Below, one piece after another: positions 39,177 through 46,665 of a stretch of 64,000 nt of DNA (positions are counted from its first letter, which is position 1; every line of letters begins with the position of its first letter). This DNA comes from Nocardioides exalbidus (lineage in GTDB: Bacteria > Actinomycetota > Actinomycetes > Propionibacteriales > Nocardioidaceae): assembly GCF_900105585.1 (NCBI RefSeq), contig NZ_FNRT01000002.1, positions 62,001 to 126,000 on the forward strand. The letters are read 5' to 3'. Position numbers and translations under genes: made by a program. The notes under the pieces were generated by a model. That model saw only the letters and a list, made by a program, of their open reading frames with translations. It was not told the DNA's origin and did not search any database.

Positions 39177-39518
39177 CTAGAGGTAGAGCCCCGTCGAGCC
39201 GCCCTCCAGGCGCTCGGCGGCGACCGCATGGACGTCGCGCTCGCGCATGACGACGTAGACCTCGCCGTGGACCTCGACCTCGGCCTTGTCCTCGGGGTCG
39301 AACAGCACGCGGTCGCCGATCTCGACGGCCCGGGCGTGCGGGCCGACGGCGATGACGCGCGACCACGCGAGCCGGCGGGCGCCCATCGCGGCGGTGGCGG
39401 GGATGACGATGCCGCCGGTCGAGCGGCGCTCGCCGGCCTCCTTGTCGACCTCGACCAGGAGACGGTCGTGCAGCATCTTGATCGGTGCGCTGCCGCCCGC
39501 CGCGATGCTGCTGGACAC
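39177..39518 (-). CDS. GroES-like co-chaperonin
   Basis: The 113-residue protein has a GroES fold after a 15-residue N-terminal extension: IKMLHDRLLVEV, the mobile loop ERRSTGGIVIP, VIAVGPHARAVEIGDRVLFDP and a beta-hairpin end. No GroEL gene is in the window, so this is probably a secondary co-chaperonin. The GTG at 39518 lies 5 nt after the stop of the DUF3618 gene, making it the last gene of an operon headed by a nickel/cobalt-type ECF transporter. Its link with metal uptake is unexplained. Confidence 0.82.
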   Translation of the reverse strand: MSSSIAAGGSAPIKMLHDRLLVEVDKEAGERRSTGGIVIPATAAMGARRLAWSRVIAVGPHARAVEIGDRVLFDPEDKAEVEVHGEVYVVMRERDVHAVAAERLEGGSTGLYL

Positions 39519-39523
39519 GGCGC

Positions 39524-39772
39524 TCAGCTGGCGACCTTGCGCACGATCGCGAACAGGACGATCGTGCCGACGACGGCACCGGCGACCTTGAGGATGTTGT
39601 CGGTGCGCGGGGCGCCCGACTCGAGGTCGACGAAGTGCGACTTCACCGTCGTCACCTGGCGACCGACGATGGTCTTGGGGTGGGCGCGGTAGGCGAGCTG
39701 GTCGATGGTCGAGGCCAGACGCTGGCGCGTCTCCTCGATCTCGCGCTCGAGCGCGCTCATGTCCTGGGTCAC
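39524..39772 (-). CDS. DUF3618 membrane protein
   Basis: The 82-residue protein starts with the DUF3618 signature SALEREIEETRQRLASTIDQLAYRAHPKT and ends in one transmembrane helix (VAGAVVGTIVLFAIV). Function is unknown in the family. The GTG at 39772 is supported by its 4-nt GTGA overlap with the upstream ATPase gene, which implies translational coupling; ATG 39760 is the alternative. Confidence 0.85.
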   Translation of the reverse strand: MTQDMSALEREIEETRQRLASTIDQLAYRAHPKTIVGRQVTTVKSHFVDLESGAPRTDNILKVAGAVVGTIVLFAIVRKVAS

Positions 39773-40524
39773 CCGGGAAGGCTACCAATGCGACGGGGAT
39801 CGAAACCCCACGGCAGCTCGAGCCTGTGGGCGGCCATCAGCTCGTCGTCGGTCAGCACGTCGAAGGTCGGTCGGTCGGCGACGACCACGCCCTCGCTCAG
39901 CACGACGCTGCGGGGGCACAGCTCGAGCGCGTAGGGCAGGTCGTGGGTGACCATCAGGACCGTCACGTCGAGGCTGCGCAGGATGTCGGCGAGCTCGCGG
40001 CGCGAGGCGGGATCGAGGTTCGACGACGGCTCGTCGAGCACGAGGACCTCGGGCTCCATCGCCAGCACGGTGGCGACCGCGACGCGGCGACGCTGGCCGT
40101 ACGACAGGTGGTGCGGCGGCCGGTCCACGAAGTCGGCCATCCCGACGCGGTCCAGGGCGTCCATCACCCGGCGGTCGAGCTCGGGTCCCTTGAGCCCGAG
40201 GTTGGCCGGCCCGAAGGCGACGTCCTGGCGGACCGTGCCGAGGAAGAGCTGGTCGTCGGGATCCTGGAAGACGATGCCGACGCGGCGTCGGATCTCCTTG
40301 AGGTGCGCCTTGGCGACAGGGAGGCCACTGACGGTGACCGTTCCCTTCCCAGCGGTGAGGATGCCGTTGAGGTGGAGCACGAGGGTGGTCTTGCCGGCCC
40401 CATTCGGACCGAGCAGGGCGACGCGCTCGCCCTGGTGGACGTGGAGGTCGACCCCGAAGAGCGCCTGGTGGCCGTCGGGGTAGGCGAACGCCAGACCCTG
40501 GACGTCCAGGACCGGGGTGCTCAC
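39769..40524 (-). CDS. cbiO: ECF transporter ATP-binding protein (CbiO/NikO type)
   Basis: The 251-residue ATPase has Walker A GPNGAGKTTL near residue 38, the Q-loop VFQDPDDQLF characteristic of ECF cobalt/nickel transporters, signature LSYGQRRR, Walker B VLVLDEPSSNLD and the switch His in MVTHDLPYAL. It energises uptake by the CbiM/CbiQ membrane proteins encoded upstream. It overlaps its neighbours on both sides by GTGA. Confidence 0.92.
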   Translation of the reverse strand: MSTPVLDVQGLAFAYPDGHQALFGVDLHVHQGERVALLGPNGAGKTTLVLHLNGILTAGKGTVTVSGLPVAKAHLKEIRRRVGIVFQDPDDQLFLGTVRQDVAFGPANLGLKGPELDRRVMDALDRVGMADFVDRPPHHLSYGQRRRVAVATVLAMEPEVLVLDEPSSNLDPASRRELADILRSLDVTVLMVTHDLPYALELCPRSVVLSEGVVVADRPTFDVLTDDELMAAHRLELPWGFDPRRIGSLPG

Positions 40525-41213
40525 CTGTCCTCCACGCCGCTCGACACGGACGGCAACCTACCGTCGTACCCCCGCGACAGCATCGCGAGGTGCACGCGTT
40601 CGCCACGCTCGTAGGAGCGGATGAAGAGCGCGCCCAGCGAGCGGGCCAGCACCGGCCAGTGCCGGGGCGAGCGCGGGTCGCAGCCGCGTGAGCGCAGGGC
40701 CGTCATCATCCGGCCGAGCTCGGCCGTGACGACGTCGAGGTAGCGGATCATGAAGCCCATGATCTGCACGATGAGGTCGGGCATCCGCAGGCGCTGCAGG
40801 CCCCGGAGCAGGTCCTGCGGCTCGGTCGTGGCGGCCAGGGTGAGCGAGCCGAGGACGCCGAGCGTGCCCTTCACGAGGAGCGCCGCGCCCGCGTGCAGGC
40901 CGGGCTCGGACACGGTGACACCGAGGACCTCGGTGCGCGGGCCGTGCGAGATGAACGGCACCAGCACGGCGAACACGACGAACGGCAGCTCGACCACCAT
41001 CCGCGGGAGCAGGTAGGTCAGCGGCACCCGGGAGAGCAGGACGACGGAGACCAGGACGCCGGCCTCGACGGCGTAGAGCCAGGGGACCTGGCGCGGCGTC
41101 GCGACGACGAGGAGCATGAAGGCGAGCAGGGCCAGCAGCTTGAGGTGGGACGGCGCCCGGTGGACCGCGCTGTGGCCGTGGAAGTAGAGCCGGTGCCCGT
41201 GGCCGGCGCCCAT
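40521..41213 (-). CDS. cbiQ: ECF transporter transmembrane protein (CbiQ/NikQ type)
   Basis: This 230-residue membrane protein has an N-terminal SAVHRAPSHLKLL segment, several helices and the coupling helices with Ala-Arg-Gly-like motifs (ALRSRGCD and AMLSRGYDG) that contact the ATPase. It is the T component joining the substrate-binding CbiM unit to CbiO. It overlaps the CbiO gene by 4 nt and abuts the PDGLE gene. Confidence 0.9.
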   Translation of the reverse strand: MGAGHGHRLYFHGHSAVHRAPSHLKLLALLAFMLLVVATPRQVPWLYAVEAGVLVSVVLLSRVPLTYLLPRMVVELPFVVFAVLVPFISHGPRTEVLGVTVSEPGLHAGAALLVKGTLGVLGSLTLAATTEPQDLLRGLQRLRMPDLIVQIMGFMIRYLDVVTAELGRMMTALRSRGCDPRSPRHWPVLARSLGALFIRSYERGERVHLAMLSRGYDGRLPSVSSGVEDR

Positions 41214-41572
41214 CAGCCCCTGCTGCCGGCGGACTCGTCCGCGTGGTCGTCCGCCGACTCGTCCTCGGGCTCGTCACGCCGGCGCAGCACGCGGAACAGG
41301 CCGGTGCTGAGCAGCAGCATGAGGAGCACGCCGACCACACCCGCGATGCCTCCGCTCAGGCGGTCGTTGTCGACGCCCTTCGTGGAGTAGCCGGCGAGCG
41401 GGCTGTCGGACGAGGCGTGGGTGGTCTCGGCGTCGATGAAGCCGGTCTTCTCCGCGACGTAGTTGAGCCCGTCGGGGTGGGCGCTGGCGTAGTAGCTCAC
41501 GACTCCGGCGACGAGCAGCGAGACGAGGAGGAAGGAGACGAAGACCGCACGGTTGCTGGGTCGCTTGCTCAC
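41213..41572 (-). CDS. PDGLE domain protein (CbiN/NikN-like)
   Basis: The 119-residue protein has an N-terminal transmembrane helix, the HPDGLNYVAEKTGF sequence defining the PDGLE domain, an exposed loop, a second helix (GGIAGVVGVLLMLLLSTGLF) and an acidic tail. In nickel/cobalt ECF systems this small two-helix protein takes the CbiN/NikN position and supports CbiM function. The GTG at 41572 overlaps the CbiM stop by 4 nt. Confidence 0.88.
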   Translation of the reverse strand: MSKRPSNRAVFVSFLLVSLLVAGVVSYYASAHPDGLNYVAEKTGFIDAETTHASSDSPLAGYSTKGVDNDRLSGGIAGVVGVLLMLLLSTGLFRVLRRRDEPEDESADDHADESAGSRG

Positions 41573-42264
41573 GGGGTCGCCGCCTTCGGGATGCGGATCT
41601 CGAGGTCGCGGGCGTCGAGGAAGGGACGCGCCCCGCGGACCAGGTCGGGTCGGGTCGCGACGACGCTCCCCACGACCAGTCCGGTCACGACCGCCTCACC
41701 GATCCCGATGAGGAGGTGCCATCCGATCATCGCGGTCGCGACCGCGCCGAGGTCGACGGGCGCCGTGCCGCCGACGGCGAAGAGCCCGGTGAAGGCGATC
41801 GCCGCGACGGGCACGCTGACGAACGCCGCCACCGCCGCGGCGGGAGCGACCATCGCGAGGCGCTGCGGGAGGACCCGGCGCAGCACGACGAAGACGCCCC
41901 AGCCGACGCCCGCGGTGATCAGGCCCATGAGCGTGATGTTGGTGCCCAGCGCGGTGATGCCGCCGTCGGCCATCACCAGGCCCTGCACCAGGAGCACGAC
42001 CGCCATGCACAGCACGGCCGTCCACGGCCCGACCAGGACCGCGGCGAGGGCCCCGCCCATGAGGTGACCGCTCGTGCCGGCCCCGACCGGGAAGTTGATC
42101 ATCTGGCCGGCGAAGATGAAGGTCGCGACGAGGCCCGCCATCGGGGCCGTCCGGTCGTCGAGCTCGCGGCGTGCGCCGCGCAGCGCGAGGCCCACCCCGG
42201 CGGCCGCGACCACACCGGTCGCCACCGAGGTCGGGGCGTCGAGGAAGCCGTCGGGCACGTGCAC
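41569..42264 (-). CDS. ECF transporter substrate-specific protein (CbiM/NikM type)
   Basis: The 231-residue multispanning protein begins MHVPDGFLD (GTG-initiated), where the N-terminal amine and His2 are metal ligands in CbiM/NikM. The PVGAGTSGHLMGG segment supplies further ligands. The GTG at 42264 was chosen because any longer start would bury His2. It imports Co2+ or Ni2+. A Nur-type box lies 93 nt upstream and no cobalamin riboswitch is visible, favouring nickel. First gene of a six-gene overlapping operon. Confidence 0.9.
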   Translation of the reverse strand: MHVPDGFLDAPTSVATGVVAAAGVGLALRGARRELDDRTAPMAGLVATFIFAGQMINFPVGAGTSGHLMGGALAAVLVGPWTAVLCMAVVLLVQGLVMADGGITALGTNITLMGLITAGVGWGVFVVLRRVLPQRLAMVAPAAAVAAFVSVPVAAIAFTGLFAVGGTAPVDLGAVATAMIGWHLLIGIGEAVVTGLVVGSVVATRPDLVRGARPFLDARDLEIRIPKAATP

Positions 42265-42356
42265 GTGGTCGCTCGCAATCGTGAGGGGTCGGGCTGGTTG
42301 GATGTCTGGTGGCCGACGCGGATCCCCCGATACCGGGCCGGCACCCTCCGACCTTA

Positions 42357-42373
42357 TTGCAATCATCTTGCAA
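42357..42373. promoter_or_regulatory. candidate Nur box (nickel-responsive Fur family operator)
   Basis: TTGCAA-TCATC-TTGCAA matches the TTGCAA-N5-TTGCAA consensus I recall for Streptomyces coelicolor Nur. It is in a strikingly AT-rich patch between the divergent NikM/CbiM gene (start 42264) and bcp (start 42413). Nickel-loaded Nur would repress the uptake operon, and possibly bcp. Inference from motif match and position. Confidence 0.7.
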
Positions 42374-42412
42374 CAACCACACCGTCCCGCCCCGCGCGCA
42401 GAGGAGACCCCC

Positions 42413-42883
42413 ATGTCCGACCGCCTCACCCCCGGCGACGCCGCCCCCGACTTCACCCTCACCAGCGACGCCGGCGACCAGGTCTCGCTGGCCGACCTGC
42501 GCGGCAAGAAGGTGATCGTCTACTTCTACCCGGCGGCGATGACCCCCGGCTGCACCAAGCAGGCGTGCGACTTCTCCGAGTCCCTCGACTCGCTGCGCGG
42601 CGCCGGCTACGAGGTGCTCGGCGTCTCGAAGGACAAGCCGGCCAAGCTGGCGAAGTTCCGCGAGCGCGACGCCCTGACCCTGACCCTCCTGTCCGACGAG
42701 GACCTCGCGGTGCACCGGGCCTACGGCGCCTTCGGCACCAAGAAGCTCTACGGCAAGGAGGTCGAGGGCGTGATCCGCTCGACGTTCGTCGTCGACGAGG
42801 CCGGCAAGGTCGAGCTCGCGCAGTACAACGTCAAGGCCACCGGCCACGTCGCCAAGCTGCGGCGCGACCTGGGGCTCGACTGA
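42413..42883 (+). CDS. bcp: thioredoxin-dependent thiol peroxidase (BCP/PrxQ)
   Basis: This 156-residue atypical 2-Cys peroxiredoxin reduces hydrogen peroxide and organic peroxides. The peroxidatic Cys47 sits in TPGCTKQ and the resolving Cys52 is five residues later, the PrxQ arrangement. The ATG at 42413 has a GAGGAG ribosome-binding site 6 nt upstream. It is divergent from the nickel-type ECF operon across a Nur-like box, which could put peroxide defence under nickel control as well. Confidence 0.93.
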   Translation: MSDRLTPGDAAPDFTLTSDAGDQVSLADLRGKKVIVYFYPAAMTPGCTKQACDFSESLDSLRGAGYEVLGVSKDKPAKLAKFRERDALTLTLLSDEDLAVHRAYGAFGTKKLYGKEVEGVIRSTFVVDEAGKVELAQYNVKATGHVAKLRRDLGLD

Positions 42884-42963
42884 CGCGTCGTACGCCGTCC
42901 GCGGTCCGTCGCACGTGCGGCGGAGGTGGCCCTCGACGTACCGCCCCGCGGGCCAGAACCGCC

Positions 42964-43026
42964 ACACGTGTCCGAGATGCTGCCCTCGATCGACCGTCCG
43001 GGGGGCGACATCTCGGACACGTGTGA
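42964..43026. repeat. 17-bp perfect inverted repeat with 29-nt loop
   Basis: Arms at 42964-42980 and 43010-43026 are perfectly complementary (CACACGTGTCCGAGATG and its complement). The loop contains TCGATCGA. The element lies 80 nt after bcp and ends 13 nt before tRNA-Leu. It may be the bcp terminator, but the long loop is unlike the tight hairpins used elsewhere in this window. Confidence 0.6.
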
Positions 43027-43039
43027 GGATTGACCCTCC

Positions 43040-43113
43040 GCGCTCGTAGCCCAATTGGCAGAGGCACCAGGTTTAGGTCCTGGCCAGTGAGAGTTCGAGT
43101 CTCTCCGAGCGCA
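43040..43113 (+). tRNA. tRNA-Leu (anticodon TAG) with a short variable region
   Basis: A 74-nt cloverleaf has acceptor GCGCTCG with CGAGCGC, discriminator A, the anticodon arm CCAGG-TTTAGGT-CCTGG giving TAG, and the T arm GAGAG-TTCGAGT-CTCTC. The anticodon reads CUA (Leu), but the variable region is only 5 nt, whereas bacterial tRNA-Leu usually has a long variable arm and about 85 nt. CCA is not encoded. Confidence 0.88.
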
Positions 43114-43182
43114 CCCGCGACCTAAGTCGCTACTTCGCGTCGCGCACTCCCGTGTGACCCACGTCACCACTAGTGTCCGCGC

Positions 43183-44061
43183 ATGGATTCCGCGCTGACG
43201 ACCGTCGGTCTGCCGCTCGCGCTCGCGATCATCATGTTCGGCCTCGGCCTGGACCTGACGGTCGCCGACTTCCGCCGGGTGGGGCGCGCGCCGAGGGCGG
43301 TCGCCGTCGCGCTCGTGTGCCAGGTCGTGCTGCTGCCGGCGATCTGCTTCGGCCTGGTCGTGCTCTTCGACCTGCCCGCGCTGCTCGGGATCGGCATGCT
43401 GCTGCTGGCCGCGTCGCCCGGCGGCACGACGGCCAACCTGTTCAGCCACCTCTTCAAGGGCGACGTCGCCCTCAACATCACCCTCACCGCGATCAACACC
43501 GTGATCGCGGTCGTCACGCTCCCGCTGATCACCGGCCTCGCCATCGCGTTCTTCGACCGGCAGGACGACGTCTCGATGCCGCTCGTCGAGATCGTGAAGG
43601 TGTTCGCGCTGATCCTGCTGCCGGTGGGCATCGGCATGGTCGTCAACGCCCGCTCGCCCGGCTTCGCACGCCGGATGGACAAGCCGGTGCGGATCGGGTC
43701 GGCGGTGATCCTCGCGATCCTGGTGCTCGGCATCCTGCTCGACCAGATCGAGAGCGTCGGTGACTACCTCGCCGACGTCGGCCTCATCACGGCACTGTTC
43801 TGCGCGATCAGCCTCGTCGTGGGCTACGTCGTGCCGAAGGCGTTCGGCGTGACCGGCCCGCAGGCGATCGCCTCGTCGATGGAGGTCGGGGTGCACAACG
43901 CGACGCTCGCGATCTTCGTCGCCGTCGAGGTGCTCGACGAGGTCGAGGCCTCGGTGCCGGCGGCGGTCTACTCGCTGGTCATGTTCCTCTTCGCCGCGCT
44001 CTGGGGCGCATGGGTCAGCAAGCAGGTCACTGCCCGCGACCAGCAGGCCTCAGCCGTCTGA
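43183..44061 (+). CDS. bile acid:sodium symporter family (BASS) transporter
   Basis: The 292-residue membrane protein with about nine helices contains the family landmarks LAASPGGTTANLFSHLFKGDVALN and SMEVGVHNATLAI (crossover helices). The substrate is a small organic anion taken up with sodium; bile acid is unlikely. TAGTGT (43171-43176) ends 6 nt before the ATG, a leaderless-type promoter. Its 3' end overlaps the convergent rdgB gene by 12 nt. Confidence 0.9.
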   Translation: MDSALTTVGLPLALAIIMFGLGLDLTVADFRRVGRAPRAVAVALVCQVVLLPAICFGLVVLFDLPALLGIGMLLLAASPGGTTANLFSHLFKGDVALNITLTAINTVIAVVTLPLITGLAIAFFDRQDDVSMPLVEIVKVFALILLPVGIGMVVNARSPGFARRMDKPVRIGSAVILAILVLGILLDQIESVGDYLADVGLITALFCAISLVVGYVVPKAFGVTGPQAIASSMEVGVHNATLAIFVAVEVLDEVEASVPAAVYSLVMFLFAALWGAWVSKQVTARDQQASAV

Positions 44062-44724
44062 CAGGTCGGTCGCCACCAGCGGGGCGAGCTCGCGCAGCGC
44101 GCGACCGCGGTGGGAGATCCGGTCCTTGTCGGCCGGGTCGAGCTCGGCGGAGGTCAGGCCCTCGTCGGCGTGCTCGTCGGCCACGAAGAGCACGTCGTAG
44201 CCGAACCCGCCGCTCCCTCGCACCTCCCGCAGGATCCGCCCGTCCATCCGACCCTCGACGACGCGCTCGCGCCCGTCGGGCATCACCCACGCGATGGCGC
44301 AGGTGAAGTAGGCGTCACGCCGCTCGTCGGGTACGTCGCTGAGCTGGGCCAGCAGCAGCTCGTTGTTGCGTGCGTCCTGGCTCGAGCGGAGCGAGACACC
44401 GTCGGTCCCTGAGGAGGTGAGGGACGAGCCGTCTCGAAGGGTGCGAGGCCCCGACCACCGGGCCGAGAGCACGCCGGGCATGCCGTTGAGCGCGGCCACG
44501 CAGAGACCGCTGTCGTCGGCGACCGTCGGCAGCCCGGTCGCGGCGACGCCGGCGCGGGCCTTGAGGAGCGCGTTGCCCTCAAAGGTGGGCTGGTCCTCGA
44601 CGGGCTCGGCGTAGCCGTCGACGTCGTCGATCCCGAGCACCTCGAGGTCGGGCACCTGCTCGCCGAGGATGCGCTGCATCTCCAGGATCTTCTTCTGGTT
44701 GCCCGAGGCGAGGAAGATCCTCAT
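44050..44724 (-). CDS. rdgB: RdgB/HAM1 non-canonical purine NTP pyrophosphatase, with in-frame repeat insertion
   Basis: The 224-residue enzyme hydrolyses dITP/XTP to monophosphates to clean the nucleotide pool. Recognisable motifs are the N-terminal SGNQKK (a variant of SxNxxK), [32 protein letters not shown] and GFGYDVLF. Between the ARWSG and NNELLLAQL segments it carries about 19 extra residues, rich in Ser/Thr, encoded by a dispersed palindromic repeat. The insertion lies in a surface loop of the family and keeps the frame, so activity may survive. Its ATG overlaps the rph stop by 4 nt. Confidence 0.93.
   Translation of the reverse strand: MRIFLASGNQKKILEMQRILGEQVPDLEVLGIDDVDGYAEPVEDQPTFEGNALLKARAGVAATGLPTVADDSGLCVAALNGMPGVLSARWSGPRTLRDGSSLTSSGTDGVSLRSSQDARNNELLLAQLSDVPDERRDAYFTCAIAWVMPDGRERVVEGRMDGRILREVRGSGGFGYDVLFVADEHADEGLTSAELDPADKDRISHRGRALRELAPLVATDLSDG
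44381..44442. repeat. dispersed palindromic repeat, copy inside rdgB
   Basis: Nested inverted repeats CGAGAC/GTCTCG (44392-44397, 44431-44436) and GTCCCT/AGGGAC (44405-44410, 44420-44425). Read on the minus strand it has the CTTCGAGACGG...CCTCAGGGACCG form. The copies at 57317-57360, 58261-58301 and 58320-58360 follow a similar plan (GGT-TC...CTC-ACC). It coincides with the extra residues of RdgB. Confidence 0.6.
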
Positions 44725-45470
44725 GCGCGCAGGGCCTCCTGCTGCATCCGGGTCAGGTCGGCGCAGCCCTTCTCGGCGAGCGCGAGGAGCGCGTCGAGCT
44801 CGGCGCGGTCGAAGGCGGCGCCCTCGGCAGTGCCCTGCACCTCGACGAACTTCCCCTCCCCGGTCATCACGACGTTCATGTCGGTCTCGGCCCGGACGTC
44901 CTCGACGTAGGGCAGGTCGAGGCGCGGGACGCCGTCGATGATGCCCACGGACACCGCCGCGACCGACCCGGTGAGGGGCTCGCCGGTCAGCGCGCCGCTG
45001 GCCCGGAGGTGCGCGACCGCGTCCGCGAGGGCGACGTAGGCCCCCGTGATCGCGGCGGTCCGGGTGCCGCCGTCGGCCTGGAGCACGTCGCAGTCGAGGA
45101 CGATCGTGTTCTCGCCGAGCGCCTGGTAGTCGATGACCGCGCGCAGGGAGCGGCCGATCAGCCGCGAGATCTCGTGGGTGCGTCCACCGATGCGACCCTT
45201 CACGGACTCGCGGTCGGAGCGGGTGTTGGTGGCCGCCGGGAGCATGGCGTACTCGGCCGTCACCCAGCCCAGGCCCGAGCCCTTGCGCCAGCGCGGCACG
45301 CCCTCGGACGCCGACGCGGCGCACAGCACCTTCGTGCCGCCGAACTCCACGAGCACCGAACCGGCCGCGTGGTCGAGCCAGCCGCGGGTGATCGTGATCG
45401 GGCGGAGCTCGTCGTCGGCGCGGCCGTCGGCGCGCGTGCTGGGGCTCGAGCTGGGGGTGGCGTCAGTCAT
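44721..45470 (-). CDS. rph: ribonuclease PH
   Basis: This 249-residue phosphorolytic 3'-5' exoribonuclease trims tRNA 3' ends. Core motifs include [59 protein letters not shown] and [19 protein letters not shown]. The ATG at 45470 follows TAGGGT (45477-45482) at 6 nt with no Shine-Dalgarno sequence. The divergent sensor kinase starts only 31 nt away, so the two promoters interleave. rdgB follows by ATGA overlap, as in mycobacteria. Confidence 0.95.
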   Translation of the reverse strand: MTDATPSSSPSTRADGRADDELRPITITRGWLDHAAGSVLVEFGGTKVLCAASASEGVPRWRKGSGLGWVTAEYAMLPAATNTRSDRESVKGRIGGRTHEISRLIGRSLRAVIDYQALGENTIVLDCDVLQADGGTRTAAITGAYVALADAVAHLRASGALTGEPLTGSVAAVSVGIIDGVPRLDLPYVEDVRAETDMNVVMTGEGKFVEVQGTAEGAAFDRAELDALLALAEKGCADLTRMQQEALRA

Positions 45471-45501
45471 GGCTCGACCCTAGATCGTTACCCTGACGCC
45501 C

Positions 45502-46665
45502 GTGGACAGCCGCCCCTCCCACGTCGAGACCCAGCCGGAGCTGACCTGGGTCTCGCAGGCATGGAGGCTCGCGCTCTGCCTCGTCTACTCCTCGGTCGTG
45601 TGGTCGTCCGTCGCCGAGATGGAGTGGCACGACTACCGGCACTTCTTCTTCATCGAGCTCGCCTTCGGCGCCCTGGCATTCGTCCTCGTCGGGTTCCGTC
45701 GGCGCGCGCCCGTGCCCGTGGCCGTGGCGGTCGCCGGGCTCAGCGCGTTCTCCGGCGTCGCCTCCGGGCCGGGGACGCTGGCCGCGGTGTCGGTCGCGAC
45801 GAGGCGCGACTACCGCGAGGTGCTGCTGGTCGGGAGCGCGAACGTCGTCGCGACCCAGGTCTGGCTCACCATCGCGCCGATCGAGGACCAGGAGTACCTC
45901 GTCACGACGCTGGTCAACCTCGCCGTCAACATCGGCGTGATGGGCTGGGGCCTCTACATCGGGTCGAGGCGCGAGCTGCTCTGGAGCCTGCGCGCGCGTG
46001 CCGAGCGCGCCGAGCTCGAGCAGGAGCTGAGGGTCGCCCAGGCCCGGTCCACCGAGCGCGCCCGGATCGCCCGCGAGATGCACGACGTGCTCGCGCACCG
46101 GATCAGCCAGGTCTCCATGCAGGCGGGTGCCCTCGCGTTCCGCGACGACCTCGAGGCCCCGCGCCTGCGCGAGGGGCTGGGGCAGATCCAGGGCCAGGCC
46201 AACGACGCGCTGCACGAGCTGCGCGACGTCCTCGGCGTGCTCCGCGAGGACGACGAGGGGCCGGCGACGGCGCGCCCCCAGCCGACGTACGACGACATCG
46301 CGGCGCTCGTCGCGGAGGCACGGTCGCTCGGCCTCGGGATCGACTACTCCGACGACGTCGACCCCACCCACCCGGTGCCGGCCGCGACCGGTCGCACCGT
46401 CTACCGCATCGTCCAGGAAGGGATCACCAACGTGCGCAAGCACGCTCCGGGGTCGCGGCTCGCGATCACCAGCAGCGGAGACCAGCGAGCCGGCATCACC
46501 GTCCGGCTCTCCAACCCCCTCAGCACACGCGGCACGTCCGCTCCCGGTGCCGGGCTCGGCCTGATCGGGCTGCGCGAGCGCACCGGCCTGCGCGGCGGAC
46601 GGCTCGAGCAGAGTGCCGAGAACGACACCTTCGTGTTGGAAGCGTGGCTACCGTGGTCGGCGTGA
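45502..46665 (+). CDS. two-component sensor histidine kinase (NarL-type, HisKA_3)
   Basis: The 387-residue kinase has about five hydrophobic helices in its first 160 residues, a coiled linker, the HisKA_3 dimerisation motif REMHDVLAHRISQVSMQAGA with the phospho-His, and an HATPase domain (TVYRIVQEGITNVRKHA, then GAGLGLIGLRERT). It has no large extracellular sensor domain, so it may sense the membrane. The GTG at 45502 follows TACCCT (45489-45494) at 7 nt, a leaderless-type promoter. The regulator gene overlaps by GTGA. Confidence 0.92.
   Translation: MDSRPSHVETQPELTWVSQAWRLALCLVYSSVVWSSVAEMEWHDYRHFFFIELAFGALAFVLVGFRRRAPVPVAVAVAGLSAFSGVASGPGTLAAVSVATRRDYREVLLVGSANVVATQVWLTIAPIEDQEYLVTTLVNLAVNIGVMGWGLYIGSRRELLWSLRARAERAELEQELRVAQARSTERARIAREMHDVLAHRISQVSMQAGALAFRDDLEAPRLREGLGQIQGQANDALHELRDVLGVLREDDEGPATARPQPTYDDIAALVAEARSLGLGIDYSDDVDPTHPVPAATGRTVYRIVQEGITNVRKHAPGSRLAITSSGDQRAGITVRLSNPLSTRGTSAPGAGLGLIGLRERTGLRGGRLEQSAENDTFVLEAWLPWSA

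Noticed and set aside
39177..39518. Main chaperonin groES of the genome
   Set aside because: No groEL follows, the N-terminus is extended and the gene is embedded in a transporter operon, so it is treated as a secondary GroES-like protein.
42265..42356. Cobalamin riboswitch upstream of the CbiM/NikM gene
   Set aside because: The 148-nt gap is too short once the Nur-like box is placed, and no B12-box-like sequence is visible.
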